Shown here: one piece after another, positions 1-6,371 of the stretch
Layout: the number at the start of each line of letters is the position of its first letter
Numbering within the stretch: the first letter of the stretch is position 1
Assembly: GCA_900752535.1 (NCBI GenBank)
Contig: CAADVV010000262.1
Location: 1-7,812, forward strand
Origin: Bacteroidales bacterium
Lineage (GTDB): Bacteria > Bacteroidota > Bacteroidia > Bacteroidales > Muribaculaceae
DNA length: 7,812 nucleotides
Direction: 5' to 3'
The notes under the pieces: model-generated
Database searches by the model: none
Told to the model about the DNA's origin: nothing
The model's input: the letters and a program-made list of their open reading frames with translations, nothing else
Made by a program: the position numbers and the translations under genes

Positions 1-2
1 GG

Positions 3-743
3 GGCGTGCGCCTGCTGCTCGGCAAAAACGGACCCGACAAAACACCCCTGACCCACACCATCGCCGGCCTCCTGCTGCCACAGCTCGGTCAGGTTGATGT
101 CAACGGCGTGAATGTCGCCACCAGGCTCCCCGGTGTGATTAGCTCGATAGCCATACTGACTGACAATTATCTGTTCCCGGCTTCAACCATCAACGAATAC
201 AGCGCGTTCAATTCGCCGTTCTATCCCTCGTTTGACGCCGAGACGCTCCGAAGCAACCTCGAAGCCTTCGGCATGACAGGCAACGAACAGCTCGGAGGCA
301 TGTCGATGGGAACACGTAAGAAAGCCCAGCTTGCATACACGCTGGCGCTCCGCACCCCTGTGATACTTCTCGACGAACCCACCATCGGACTCGACATCGA
401 CTCCCGCAAGATATTCCGCCGCCTGTTGGCCTCCAATGAGGTCGAAGGCCAGACTGTAATCGTCTCCACCCACCAGACCGACGATCTCGGCCCGCTCTAT
501 TCAGGAGTGATGATCATCAACCGCAGCCGCCTGTTGCTGTCGATGACCACCGACGAAATTCTCTCTCACCTCGACTTCGGCGTGACACCCGTGCCTGACC
601 GCTCGGCCCTCTACTTCGAGCAGGACCTCGGACGTTTCCGCACAATCACGGCCAACACCACCGGCGAACCTCAGACCGACTGCGACTTCGCGCTACTCTA
701 CAGCGCCGTCATGTCTAACCTCAAACCGTCAGCCAAGCAATGA
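3..743 (+). CDS. ABC transporter ATP-binding protein, 5'-truncated by window edge
   Basis: Nucleotide-binding subunit of an ABC transporter, expected at the cytoplasmic face of the inner membrane with the membrane protein encoded next. The frame is open to the window edge and the Walker A region lies within the first 14 visible codons, so roughly 30 N-terminal residues are missing and the true start is outside. Numbering from the GTG at 6: Walker A region at 6-14 (GKNGPDKTP), signature at about 99-106 (MSMGTRKK), Walker B at 118-124 (PVILLDE) with D-loop GLD 128-130, and switch His156 (STH). The signature followed by Lys-rich residues resembles YtrB-like ATPases encoded with GntR regulators. 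Odd points: Walker A has Asp before the Lys where Gly is usual and Pro after the Thr, and the Q-loop position appears to be Asp53 (LTDN). Its stop overlaps the next start (ATGA). The ATPase family is secure; the substrate is unknown. Confidence 0.88.
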   Translation, partial: GVRLLLGKNGPDKTPLTHTIAGLLLPQLGQVDVNGVNVATRLPGVISSIAILTDNYLFPASTINEYSAFNSPFYPSFDAETLRSNLEAFGMTGNEQLGGMSMGTRKKAQLAYTLALRTPVILLDEPTIGLDIDSRKIFRRLLASNEVEGQTVIVSTHQTDDLGPLYSGVMIINRSRLLLSMTTDEILSHLDFGVTPVPDRSALYFEQDLGRFRTITANTTGEPQTDCDFALLYSAVMSNLKPSAKQ

Positions 744-1555
744 ACTTCTCGACCGTAATAGAGCCTTCAGACCGTTTCAGCTGCTTCCGCGCCCTAATGT
801 TCGGACGCCGCTATGAAAAAGAGATACGCCGTCAGACAATTGTCTATATGGCCGTGACCTTCGTCACGTTTTTCTCAGAACTCCTTCCGCCGGCTTTCAG
901 CTTTGTTCCCTATCTCGGCACGGTGGTGATTGGGCTGATGATAATCCTCTCGCCCTATATCTTCGCACGCGACGACGATGCGGCGGGCTTCATCATGGTC
1001 CCCGCCCGCACCGATGAGAAATTCTGGTTTTGCGTCCTCTACACATGTGTCTTCATACCTCTGATAACCATCGGGCTGTGGAACCTGCTCGCAACCATCG
1101 GCTCTCTCTTCTCAGACAGATTCTTCGACTATGAGGACGTCGGTTTCATGATGTTTAACGATGCAGAGGTTCTGGAAATAAAAGAGCTGGTCGAAGGTTC
1201 GGCCGCATGGGGTCTGCTCAAGATGCTTGTCTCGGTGACATCTCAGCTCGTGCCTATCGTGACGACACTTTTCGTGGCCCTGATAGCCCGCAAGTCGGCG
1301 CGTTTCAAGACACTTATCACGCCGTTTGCCCTGATTATCACCATCATGATACTGAGCCTGATTGCCGGTATAGTCTTCGCAATCCTCATCGACCTTAACA
1401 CCATTTCGTGGATTGACGAGATTGCGTGGATTAATAATCTTGAAACCAAAGATTATGTATTTGTTCTCTACTCTGTCATCCTTGGCTTCTCAACAGTCTA
1501 TATCGCCGGATGCCTGGATCTGCTCTACCATCGCCTGAAACGCCGTCAGGTCTGA
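740..1555 (+). CDS. Six-helix membrane protein, likely ABC permease partner
   Basis: A 271-residue integral membrane protein, probably the membrane subunit working with the ATPase upstream. Hydrophobic stretches that could be helices lie near residues 33-50, 53-76, 95-124, 162-183, 192-218 and 239-262, followed by a basic cytoplasmic-type end (YHRLKRRQV). The N-terminal 30 residues are soluble and charged. The start is fixed by the ATGA overlap with the ATPase stop, implying translational coupling, and there is no visible Shine-Dalgarno sequence. I see no named-domain motif. The permease role is inferred from operon position, from the topology, and from the known pattern of YtrA regulator plus ATPase plus membrane protein. 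Transport direction and substrate cannot be read from the sequence. Confidence 0.82.
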   Translation: MNFSTVIEPSDRFSCFRALMFGRRYEKEIRRQTIVYMAVTFVTFFSELLPPAFSFVPYLGTVVIGLMIILSPYIFARDDDAAGFIMVPARTDEKFWFCVLYTCVFIPLITIGLWNLLATIGSLFSDRFFDYEDVGFMMFNDAEVLEIKELVEGSAAWGLLKMLVSVTSQLVPIVTTLFVALIARKSARFKTLITPFALIITIMILSLIAGIVFAILIDLNTISWIDEIAWINNLETKDYVFVLYSVILGFSTVYIAGCLDLLYHRLKRRQV

Positions 1556-1595
1556 CAGGCAATCTCCCCTCCCCCCACTACTTCTTTCACCTTCT

Positions 1596-1961
1596 ATGGA
1601 ATTTAACGCCAACAAACCTATATTCAAACAAATCGCCGACTTCTGCATCGCCCGGGTAATCTCGGGCGAATGGGAGCCCGGGCGCCGCATACCCTCAGCG
1701 CGGGAGATGGCCGTCACTGTGGCGGTCAATCTCCACACGGTGCTGAAGGCCTATGAGGAACTCGAAAGCCGGGGTATCATAATCTCGCGGCGAGGCATGG
1801 GCTTCTTCGTAGCCGACGGCGCCCGCGAGACTGCCCTCGGAGAGCGGCGCCGCGAGTTTTTCGACACCACACTGACCGAGGTCTTCGACGAAATGAAGCG
1901 TCTGGACATCTCCCCCGACGAAGTTATGGACGCCTACAAACGTTATCTCTCAGACGATTAA
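1596..1961 (+). CDS. GntR-family (YtrA-type) transcriptional regulator
   Basis: A 121-residue cytoplasmic DNA-binding protein. Residues about 8-75 form the GntR winged helix: the N-terminal helix (PIFKQIADFCIARVISGEW), the PG-RIPSARE turn at 28-37, the recognition-helix region with NLHTVLKAYEELE at 45-57, then the wing (SRGIIISRRGMGFFV). Only about 45 residues follow, a short helical tail, which is the hallmark of the YtrA subfamily and leaves no room for a FadR or UTRA ligand domain. It follows the permease gene after 40 bases and is probably cotranscribed. YtrA-type regulators usually repress the ABC operon in which they lie, so autoregulation is the likely role. The promoter and operator would lie upstream of this window. 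The inducer is unknown. Confidence 0.93.
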   Translation: MEFNANKPIFKQIADFCIARVISGEWEPGRRIPSAREMAVTVAVNLHTVLKAYEELESRGIIISRRGMGFFVADGARETALGERRREFFDTTLTEVFDEMKRLDISPDEVMDAYKRYLSDD

Positions 1962-1983
1962 CATAGTTTAACTGAGAAGACAC

Positions 1984-2013
1984 TTGACAAGGTGGCAAAA
2001 ATATCTACCTTTG
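1984..2013 (+). promoter_or_regulatory. Bacteroidota-type promoter of the initiator tRNA gene
   Basis: A TTG at 1984-1986, a 19-base spacer and TACCTTTG at 2006-2013 match the Bacteroidota sigma-ABfr pattern (-33 TTG/TTTG, about 19-21 bases, -7 TAnnTTTG). Transcription would begin near 2019, about nine bases before the mature tRNA 5' end. The tRNA is therefore probably expressed independently of the GntR gene, whose stop lies only 22 bases before the TTG. Confidence 0.85.
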
Positions 2014-2027
2014 CACTCACAAAACAC

Positions 2028-2102
<75 letters not shown>

Positions 2103-2106
2103 AGCC

Positions 2107-2140
2107 AAGCCGGACCGTCACAACGACGGTCCGGCTTTTT
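2107..2140 (+). terminator. Rho-independent terminator of tRNA-fMet
   Basis: A perfect 13-base-pair stem (2107-2119 with 2125-2137, AAGCCGGACCGTC on the left arm) encloses a five-base loop ACAAC and runs into T2136-T2140. It begins four bases after the encoded CCA. On the opposite strand the stem also faces the end of the ars operon, 74 bases beyond the permease stop, but the run of T there is only two bases, so termination in that direction would be weaker. Confidence 0.93.
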
Positions 2141-2213
2141 ATATCGGTTCAGACAGATTTCTGAATCCACCCGTAGTTTTGGGGCACTTGGCAATAAACC
2201 TGTTGTTAAGTTA

Positions 2214-3554
2214 TCAGAAGAAATAACCGTAAACCCAGCCTGAAATGGTTGCCATGAGGATAACGAGTGCGACATAGATAACCGTTTTCTTCGTCCCCAT
2301 CACGCTGCGGATCACAAGCATATTCGGAAGCGACAGCGAGGGACCTGCGAGCAGTAGGGCGAGTGCCGGGCCTTTGCCCATGCCCGATGCGAGCAATCCC
2401 TGAATAATCGGCACTTCTGTGAGCGTGGCGAAATACATGAATGCGCCTGTGAAACTTGCGAAGAAGTTTGACAACAGCGAATTTCCGCCAACAGCCCATT
2501 CAACCCAACTCTTGGGGATGATGCCTGGTAGCTCCATGCCGTCGTGGGTCGAGCCGAGCAGAAATCCGGCTGTCAGTACACCGACGGCAAGCAACGGCAA
2601 TATCAGCCTGGCAAATCCCCATGACGACAACGCCCATTCGCGGTTTTCATCATCGTTTTTGTCGCATAGCAGAACGATGGCAAGCATGGCGACTGAGACA
2701 ACCATAGGCACAAGCGCTGCAAGTTTGGCATCCGGAATAAACACATCTGCAAGGAAAGCTGACACTGCCACCGCGATGGCACCGAGGATAATCCACCGGG
2801 CTTTCAGATGGAGAATCTTGACAAGAATAACGCAAAAACCAATGGCAAGAGCTGATGTTATCCACCATTTCGCATTGTATATTGCCGTCCATACACCTCG
2901 GTCGATTGCCGCGGGTGCGCCCCAGTTGGCGAACACAAGGATTGCCACGAGAGTGAAGAAGAATACGGCCGTCTGCCAAATAGGACGCTTTTCGGGCGGT
3001 GGCACTATGTTCATCGGTTCGAGTTCCTTGTCGCTCTCCTCCTTGCGGAAGATAAACGACATCACAAGACCAATGACTATTGCGAATGTTACAGCTCCGA
3101 TGATGCGGGCAACACCCATCTCAAGTCCGAGAATACGCGCCGTGAGAATTATTGAGAGTATACTGATCGCGGGACCCGAATAGAGAAAAGCTATTGCCGG
3201 GCCAAGACCCGCGCCGCGCTTGTAGATACCTGTGAACAACGGGAGAATGGTACAGGAACAGACTGCAAGGATTCCTCCCGAAACCGACGCAACGGTATAT
3301 GATAGCCATTTCTTTGCGTTGGCTCCGAAATATTTCAGCACCGCTCCCTGACTCACGAATACAGCAATCACACCGGCGATGAAAAACGCCGGAAGAAGGC
3401 AAAGCACAATATGTTCGCGGGCATACCACTTTGTGAGGTCAAGGGTAGAATGAATCGCCGTCATCAGCGTTTCGTTGTTGACAGGCAAAAAGAACGCTGT
3501 CAGAAATAAGACAACAGTCCATATCAGGAACTTGATTTCCTTTCTTGTTTCCAT
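2214..3554 (-). CDS. ArsP_1-family (DUF318) permease, probable metalloid exporter
   Basis: A 446-residue polytopic inner-membrane protein and last gene of the ars operon. The family core is visible twice: residues 99-101 (CSC) followed by LPLFTGIYKRGAGLGPAIAF and SGPAIS near 104-131, and a second half near 377-410 (TLTEVPIIQGLL, GKGPALALLLAGPSLSLPN). This is the internal duplication expected of this permease superfamily. Between them lie a charged cytoplasmic loop (about 170-190, PPPEKRP) and extra hydrophobic segments at about 194-211, 230-248, 254-273 and 279-297. That makes it longer than Campylobacter ArsP (about 315 residues). Family members export trivalent organoarsenicals or, in the SO_0444 branch, Cu/Zn; CSC is a plausible thiolate ligand. 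The ATG is preceded by a good ribosome site. Family and exporter role are well supported; the exact substrate is inferred from neighbours. Confidence 0.88.
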   Translation of the reverse strand: METRKEIKFLIWTVVLFLTAFFLPVNNETLMTAIHSTLDLTKWYAREHIVLCLLPAFFIAGVIAVFVSQGAVLKYFGANAKKWLSYTVASVSGGILAVCSCTILPLFTGIYKRGAGLGPAIAFLYSGPAISILSIILTARILGLEMGVARIIGAVTFAIVIGLVMSFIFRKEESDKELEPMNIVPPPEKRPIWQTAVFFFTLVAILVFANWGAPAAIDRGVWTAIYNAKWWITSALAIGFCVILVKILHLKARWIILGAIAVAVSAFLADVFIPDAKLAALVPMVVSVAMLAIVLLCDKNDDENREWALSSWGFARLILPLLAVGVLTAGFLLGSTHDGMELPGIIPKSWVEWAVGGNSLLSNFFASFTGAFMYFATLTEVPIIQGLLASGMGKGPALALLLAGPSLSLPNMLVIRSVMGTKKTVIYVALVILMATISGWVYGYFF

Positions 3555-3559
3555 ATCAG

Positions 3560-3565
3560 TCTCCT
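3560..3565 (-). promoter_or_regulatory. Strong Shine-Dalgarno of the permease gene
   Basis: Read on the minus strand, AGGAGA lies five bases before the permease ATG, in the 22-base gap after the thioredoxin gene stop. The other ars genes have weak or no visible Shine-Dalgarno sequence, as is usual in Bacteroidota. This site therefore stands out; it supports the chosen start and may allow independent initiation on the permease. Confidence 0.6.
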
Positions 3566-3576
3566 GTTGTTAGGGG

Positions 3577-3957
3577 TCAGATGCCGAGAGCCTTTTTCAC
3601 TTCGTCGGCCGTGGGAACGTGCCCTTTGATTTTGACAGTACCGTCAACGACTACTGCGGGAGTCGCCATGATGTTATACTTCATCATCTCGGCGATGTCC
3701 TCTATCTTTGAGAGTCTGACGTCGAGATTGTTCTCGCTGATCACACGTTCCACAACCTTATAGGTCTCCTTGCATCTGGCGCATCCGGGACCGAGAACAA
3801 GCACCTCGCTGACCTTTGTGCCGCGAGTCGTGGCGCAGCATGGCTGCACGGGTTTCACTTCTTCATCGACGATTATGTTGCTGCCACAGCAGCAGCTTTT
3901 CTTTTTGGGGGCGAAAAGGGTTGACCAAAAGCCTTTCTTTGATTCTTTTTTATCCAT
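3577..3957 (-). CDS. Thioredoxin-fold protein (TM0996/MTH895-like) with Cys-rich N-terminal extension
   Basis: A 126-residue small thiol protein. Residues about 49-126 match the compact thioredoxin-like family: strand VSEVLVLGPG, active site C59-A-R-C62, then DIAEMMKYNIMATPAVVVDG with the cis-proline region ATP at 98-100, and the ending HVPTADEVKKAL. The first 48 residues are unusual: a basic start (MDKKESKKGF), then CCC at 22-24 and CC at 40-41, giving five extra cysteines. There is no signal peptide, so it is likely cytoplasmic. Such proteins accompany ArsF and ArsG and may be the ArsE component of an ArsEFG-type nitroaromatic-arsenical system, or an electron donor to the CcdA-like neighbour; the ArsE assignment is my inference. 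The Cys-rich leader suggests binding of As(III) or another soft metal. It follows arsG after 27 bases. Confidence 0.9.
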   Translation of the reverse strand: MDKKESKKGFWSTLFAPKKKSCCCGSNIIVDEEVKPVQPCCATTRGTKVSEVLVLGPGCARCKETYKVVERVISENNLDVRLSKIEDIAEMMKYNIMATPAVVVDGTVKIKGHVPTADEVKKALGI

Positions 3958-3984
3958 GTTTTCAGTTTTTACAGTTTATACATT

Positions 3985-4692
3985 TTAGAGATACATCATT
4001 ATGCAGTAGTAGATGCCTATCGCTATGAAAATGACACCGACAATAATGTTGAGCCATTTTTGGATTGTGCGCAGTTTGCCGTAGAACTCGCCGACTTTTT
4101 CTACACTGAAAGCGAGAATCCATGCCACAGCAAGCACGGGGAGTGCAGTGGCGACCGCGAACAATATCGGTAGGAGCCAGCCTGCGTTCGCTGTCACCGA
4201 CATAGGTATCAGCATACCGAAGTAGAAGATGCCGCTTGTCGGGCAGAAAGCCATTGCGAAAAGGATACCAAGCAGCAACGCTCCCCAGCCGCCTTTGCGA
4301 GCCAATCCTTCGCCGTTTCCGCCGAAACCGAACTGAGGCAGATTGAGTTTATGCCCGAACAACATAAAAAGTCCGATAAGCAGTAGCAGTGGTCCGATCA
4401 GTATCTCACCCCATTTGCCTATGGTTTTCTGTATGCCGAAGACGCTTGCGCCCTCTTTCAGTATCGAGATAAGCACGATTCCAAGAACGGTGTAGGCTAT
4501 GATTCGTCCGACGGTATATAGCACACCGTTACGGAAGATGCGTCCACGGTTTTCGATGTCTTTGCTGATATAGCCTATCGCGGCAATGTTGGTGGCAAGC
4601 GGACAAGGAGAGATTGCCGTAAGCAGTCCGAGAAGGAATGCAGTCAGGGCCGGAGCCGTACTGTTGTCGAGCAAAGTCTGTAACCAATCCAT
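3985..4692 (-). CDS. arsG: ArsG-like CcdA/DsbD-fold membrane protein
   Basis: A 235-residue membrane protein of the CcdA/DsbD transmembrane superfamily with about six helices (near 14-35, 58-78, 95-113, 136-162, 171-197 and 210-232). The paired motifs of the fold are visible: SPCP at 29-31 in the first helix and FCPTSG around C150 in the fourth. These are the positions of the redox cysteines that carry electrons across the membrane in CcdA and DsbD. Next to an ArsF-like lipoprotein it fits the ArsG family, described as an efflux permease for aminobenzyl-type aromatic arsenicals. An alternative is that it only passes electrons from the cytoplasmic thioredoxin-fold protein to ArsF. Its ATG overlaps the arsF stop by one base (TAATG), implying coupled translation. 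Fold secure; exact function inferred from family and context. Confidence 0.88.
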   Translation of the reverse strand: MDWLQTLLDNSTAPALTAFLLGLLTAISPCPLATNIAAIGYISKDIENRGRIFRNGVLYTVGRIIAYTVLGIVLISILKEGASVFGIQKTIGKWGEILIGPLLLLIGLFMLFGHKLNLPQFGFGGNGEGLARKGGWGALLLGILFAMAFCPTSGIFYFGMLIPMSVTANAGWLLPILFAVATALPVLAVAWILAFSVEKVGEFYGKLRTIQKWLNIIVGVIFIAIGIYYCIMMYL

Positions 4693-5117
4693 TATTTCAG
4701 TGATTCTCGTATTTTGTCTGCAAGTTCTTTCTTGAACGCATCAGGATTCTTACGGGCATTGCCGAAACCAAACTCCGTCATATTGTTTCGCGTCTCCTTG
4801 CCGTCTTTCCATTTGTTGACAAAGAGAGACGACCATGTCACCTCGTATTTGTCGGCAATCTTCTCACCCTCAGGAGTCGAGATGTCAACCGTCTTGAACA
4901 CGAGTGTGCTGTCTTTCATTTCGTTTGCGAACATTGTGTTCAAAACCTCATTGGTGCCTTTCTCTATCGCCCTGCAAGTCAGGCAACGTTGTTTGCCGTG
5001 GAAGTACATCACCTCTACCCTGTCTTTCTCCATGAATTTTTCATCGGCAGCCTTCTCTCCGTTGCCACAGGAAACCAGCCCAATCATGATGGCGATAATC
5101 ATCAGTAAATTTTTCAT
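4692..5117 (-). CDS. arsF: ArsF-like thiol lipoprotein (nitroreductase-subunit family)
   Basis: A 141-residue exported protein. The chosen ATG begins MKNLLMIIAIMIGLVSC, a lipoprotein signal with lipobox LVS|C17, so the mature protein should be lipid-anchored outside the cytoplasm. The mature part has FHGKQRCLTCRAIE (39-52) with C45-x-x-C48, a thioredoxin-like core (FKTVDISTPEGEKIADKYEV), SSLFVNKWKDGKE, and the ending of helix PDAFKKELADKIRESL. This pattern matches the ArsF family, described as a subunit reducing nitrophenyl arsenicals together with ArsE and ArsG. Redox partnership with the ArsG-like protein across the membrane is the likely role. An in-frame ATG further upstream at 5255 would add 46 residues overlapping arsR and bury the signal peptide, so I rejected it. 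The gene starts 67 bases after the arsR stop. Confidence 0.87.
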   Translation of the reverse strand: MKNLLMIIAIMIGLVSCGNGEKAADEKFMEKDRVEVMYFHGKQRCLTCRAIEKGTNEVLNTMFANEMKDSTLVFKTVDISTPEGEKIADKYEVTWSSLFVNKWKDGKETRNNMTEFGFGNARKNPDAFKKELADKIRESLK

Positions 5118-5184
5118 GTTGTTAAATCTGTTTATCAAGGTTGTTATTTGCCGAATTACGAACAATGACCGCAAAAAATAGTGC

Positions 5185-5514
5185 TTACGAGCAGCAGCTA
5201 TTCTTTTTTGAGGGACAGCACTCGTCGAGCATCTGTGAAAACAGTTGTCTGGCAAGCTTCCAGTTTTCCGGATTAATGCAGTATTTCACCTTAGGAGGTT
5301 CGATTGTGCCCTGTATCAGACCGGCCTCCTTCAGTTCGCTCAGATGCTGCGACACGGTAGCCTTAGCTATCGGAAGCACCTCGTGTATGTCGCCGAAGAA
5401 ACACTCGTTTCTTTGGGCAAGGAAATGCAGAATGGCTATGCGCGTGGGATGTCCCATTGCTTTCGCAAACCTCGCAAGCCGCTCCTGTTCAGGTGTTATC
5501 TCTAATTTCGTCAT
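5185..5514 (-). CDS. arsR: ArsR/SmtB-family metalloid-responsive repressor
   Basis: A 109-residue winged-helix repressor, first gene of the operon. Residues 14-72 give the ArsR core: RFAKAMGHPTRIAILHFLAQ, GDIHEVLPIAKATVSQHLSELKEAGLI (helix-turn-helix about 41-67), then the wing to KVKYCI. The classic CVC sensor motif of plasmid ArsR (ELCVCDL) is absent: the aligned segment is ECFFGDI with only C38. Instead six cysteines occur, C38, C79, C99, C100, C107 and C108, with two doubled pairs in the tail (ECCPSKKNSCCS). A C-terminal thiolate site for As(III) or a similar ion is therefore likely, by inference. Arsenical binding would release it from the promoter just upstream and switch on the five genes. 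No clear Shine-Dalgarno (AAGAAG only). The inducing ion is not certain. Confidence 0.93.
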   Translation of the reverse strand: MTKLEITPEQERLARFAKAMGHPTRIAILHFLAQRNECFFGDIHEVLPIAKATVSQHLSELKEAGLIQGTIEPPKVKYCINPENWKLARQLFSQMLDECCPSKKNSCCS

Positions 5515-5536
5515 ATTACTTCTTGTTAGTTGTTCG

Positions 5537-5568
5537 CAAAATTACAAACACCTTCTAAACTCACCAAA
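5537..5568 (-). promoter_or_regulatory. Predicted ars operon promoter
   Basis: On the minus strand, TTTG (5565-5568), a 20-base spacer and TAATTTTG (5537-5544) match the Bacteroidota promoter pattern exactly. Transcription would start near 5531, giving a leader of about 17 bases to the arsR ATG. A repressor bound across this element would autoregulate the operon. I could not find a convincing palindromic ArsR operator here. Confidence 0.75.
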
Positions 5569-5646
5569 TATTTTAACTCAGTTTTACATTGAGGTGCTAA
5601 ACTCCGAATTATCGGCCGCAGGTATACACTTCATATAAATAATTTG

Positions 5647-5654
5647 TAATTTTG
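5647..5654 (+). promoter_or_regulatory. Predicted -7 box for the Crp/Fnr gene
   Basis: TAATTTTG on the plus strand matches the Bacteroidota -7 consensus and is identical to the -7 box of the divergent ars promoter. Transcription would start near 5660, about 53 bases before the ATG at 5713. No TTG/TTTG is seen 19-21 bases upstream, so this promoter may be weak or need an activator. Confidence 0.5.
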
Positions 5655-5712
5655 GGGTGTCACAATCACATCAGGGGCCGACACAACCCTCTGCAGCAAC
5701 AATTTTCCTTTC

Positions 5713-6318
5713 ATGACGTCAACCCGGGACTTAATTATACTTCTCAACAAAGAGTGTGACTCATCGCTGTCAGACGATGAGTGGCTCGATTTTCTGTCAT
5801 TGGCCGAAGAAATACACCTGAAGAAAAATCAGACACTCATTGAGCCCGACAAGGTTGACCGCGATGTCTATATCGTCAAGGAAGGAATAATAAAGTGTGT
5901 CGACTTTGACGGCCAGCGCGAACGCGTCAACGCCTTCGGCTTCCCGGGTACAATCTTCAAATCGGCCTCATCGTTCTACAAGGCCATCCCCTCCGACCTC
6001 CACTTCATGGCCTGCTGTCCGACGGTAATACTGCGCATCGCCCACGACGAATTTATCAACTACACCGAGACACACCACCGGTTTGCCATGTATGCCCTCC
6101 ACTACGCCTGGTTTGAACTTTATCTGGCACACCACCGCGAATCGACCGTCCATAACGGCACGACACGCGAGCGCTATCTCCAGGTGTGCAAACACCGCCC
6201 GCGGCTGACAACCGAGGTCTCCAACCAGGACCTCGCTTCATATCTCGGCGTGACGCCGCAATATCTCAGCCGCGTCAAGACAGCCATCATGCGCGAACAG
6301 CGCCGCCGTCAAAAATAA
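5713..6318 (+). CDS. Crp/Fnr-family transcriptional regulator
   Basis: A 201-residue cytoplasmic regulator. Residues about 23-115 form the cyclic-nucleotide-binding-like beta barrel (LKKNQTLIEPDKVDRDVYIVKEGIIKC, then FGFPGTIFKSASSFY), a long dimerisation helix follows near 117-145, and a helix-turn-helix lies at 169-191 (VSNQDLASYLGVTPQYLSRV). The barrel lacks the arginine-containing phosphate-binding signature of cAMP-binding Crp (GE..RSA), and no N-terminal Cys cluster for an Fnr iron-sulfur centre is visible, so the signal is unknown. In the recognition helix, S186-R187 align with the DNA-contacting Ser-Arg of Fnr, while the usual Glu is Gln183. It is divergent from arsR. A perfect palindrome of Fnr-like geometry lies just after it, upstream of the next operon. 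Involvement in arsenic response is possible but unproven. Confidence 0.92.
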   Translation: MTSTRDLIILLNKECDSSLSDDEWLDFLSLAEEIHLKKNQTLIEPDKVDRDVYIVKEGIIKCVDFDGQRERVNAFGFPGTIFKSASSFYKAIPSDLHFMACCPTVILRIAHDEFINYTETHHRFAMYALHYAWFELYLAHHRESTVHNGTTRERYLQVCKHRPRLTTEVSNQDLASYLGVTPQYLSRVKTAIMREQRRRQK

Positions 6319-6335
6319 CTGATAGGCGTCTTTTT

Positions 6336-6349
6336 TTGTCATATGACAA
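6336..6349. promoter_or_regulatory. Candidate Crp/Fnr-type operator (14-base perfect palindrome)
   Basis: TTGTCATATGACAA is a perfect dyad with the 5-4-5 layout of Fnr boxes (TTGAT-N4-ATCAA). Its centre (between 6342 and 6343) lies about 42 bases before the transcription start predicted from the -7 box at 6372-6379, the classic class II activator position, and that promoter lacks a recognisable -33 element. It starts 18 bases after the stop of the Crp/Fnr gene. As RNA it could form only a five-pair hairpin without a following T-run. Confidence 0.55.
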
Positions 6350-6371
6350 CATTTACGGGGTTTTTAGTTTA

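Noticed and set aside
183..473. Minus-strand open frames opposite the ABC ATPase
   Set aside because: Shadow frames of a gene with clear signature, Walker B and His-switch motifs on the plus strand.
2419..3183. Plus-strand open frame of 254 codons
   Set aside because: It lies wholly antisense to the permease gene, has low-complexity Ser/Ala/Thr/Arg composition and no recognisable domain; the minus-strand reading gives a clear membrane protein.
5118..5255. N-terminal extension of the ArsF-like protein from an upstream ATG
   Set aside because: The extension overlaps arsR and would place a lipoprotein signal peptide 46 residues inside the protein.
5141..5638. Plus-strand open frame of 165 codons
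   Set aside because: Antisense to arsR and its promoter, with no domain-like sequence.
6301..6337. Possible terminator after the Crp/Fnr gene (GGCGTC then seven T)
   Set aside because: Only a four-base stem could be formed with an upstream CGCC, so the T-run alone does not support a terminator call.
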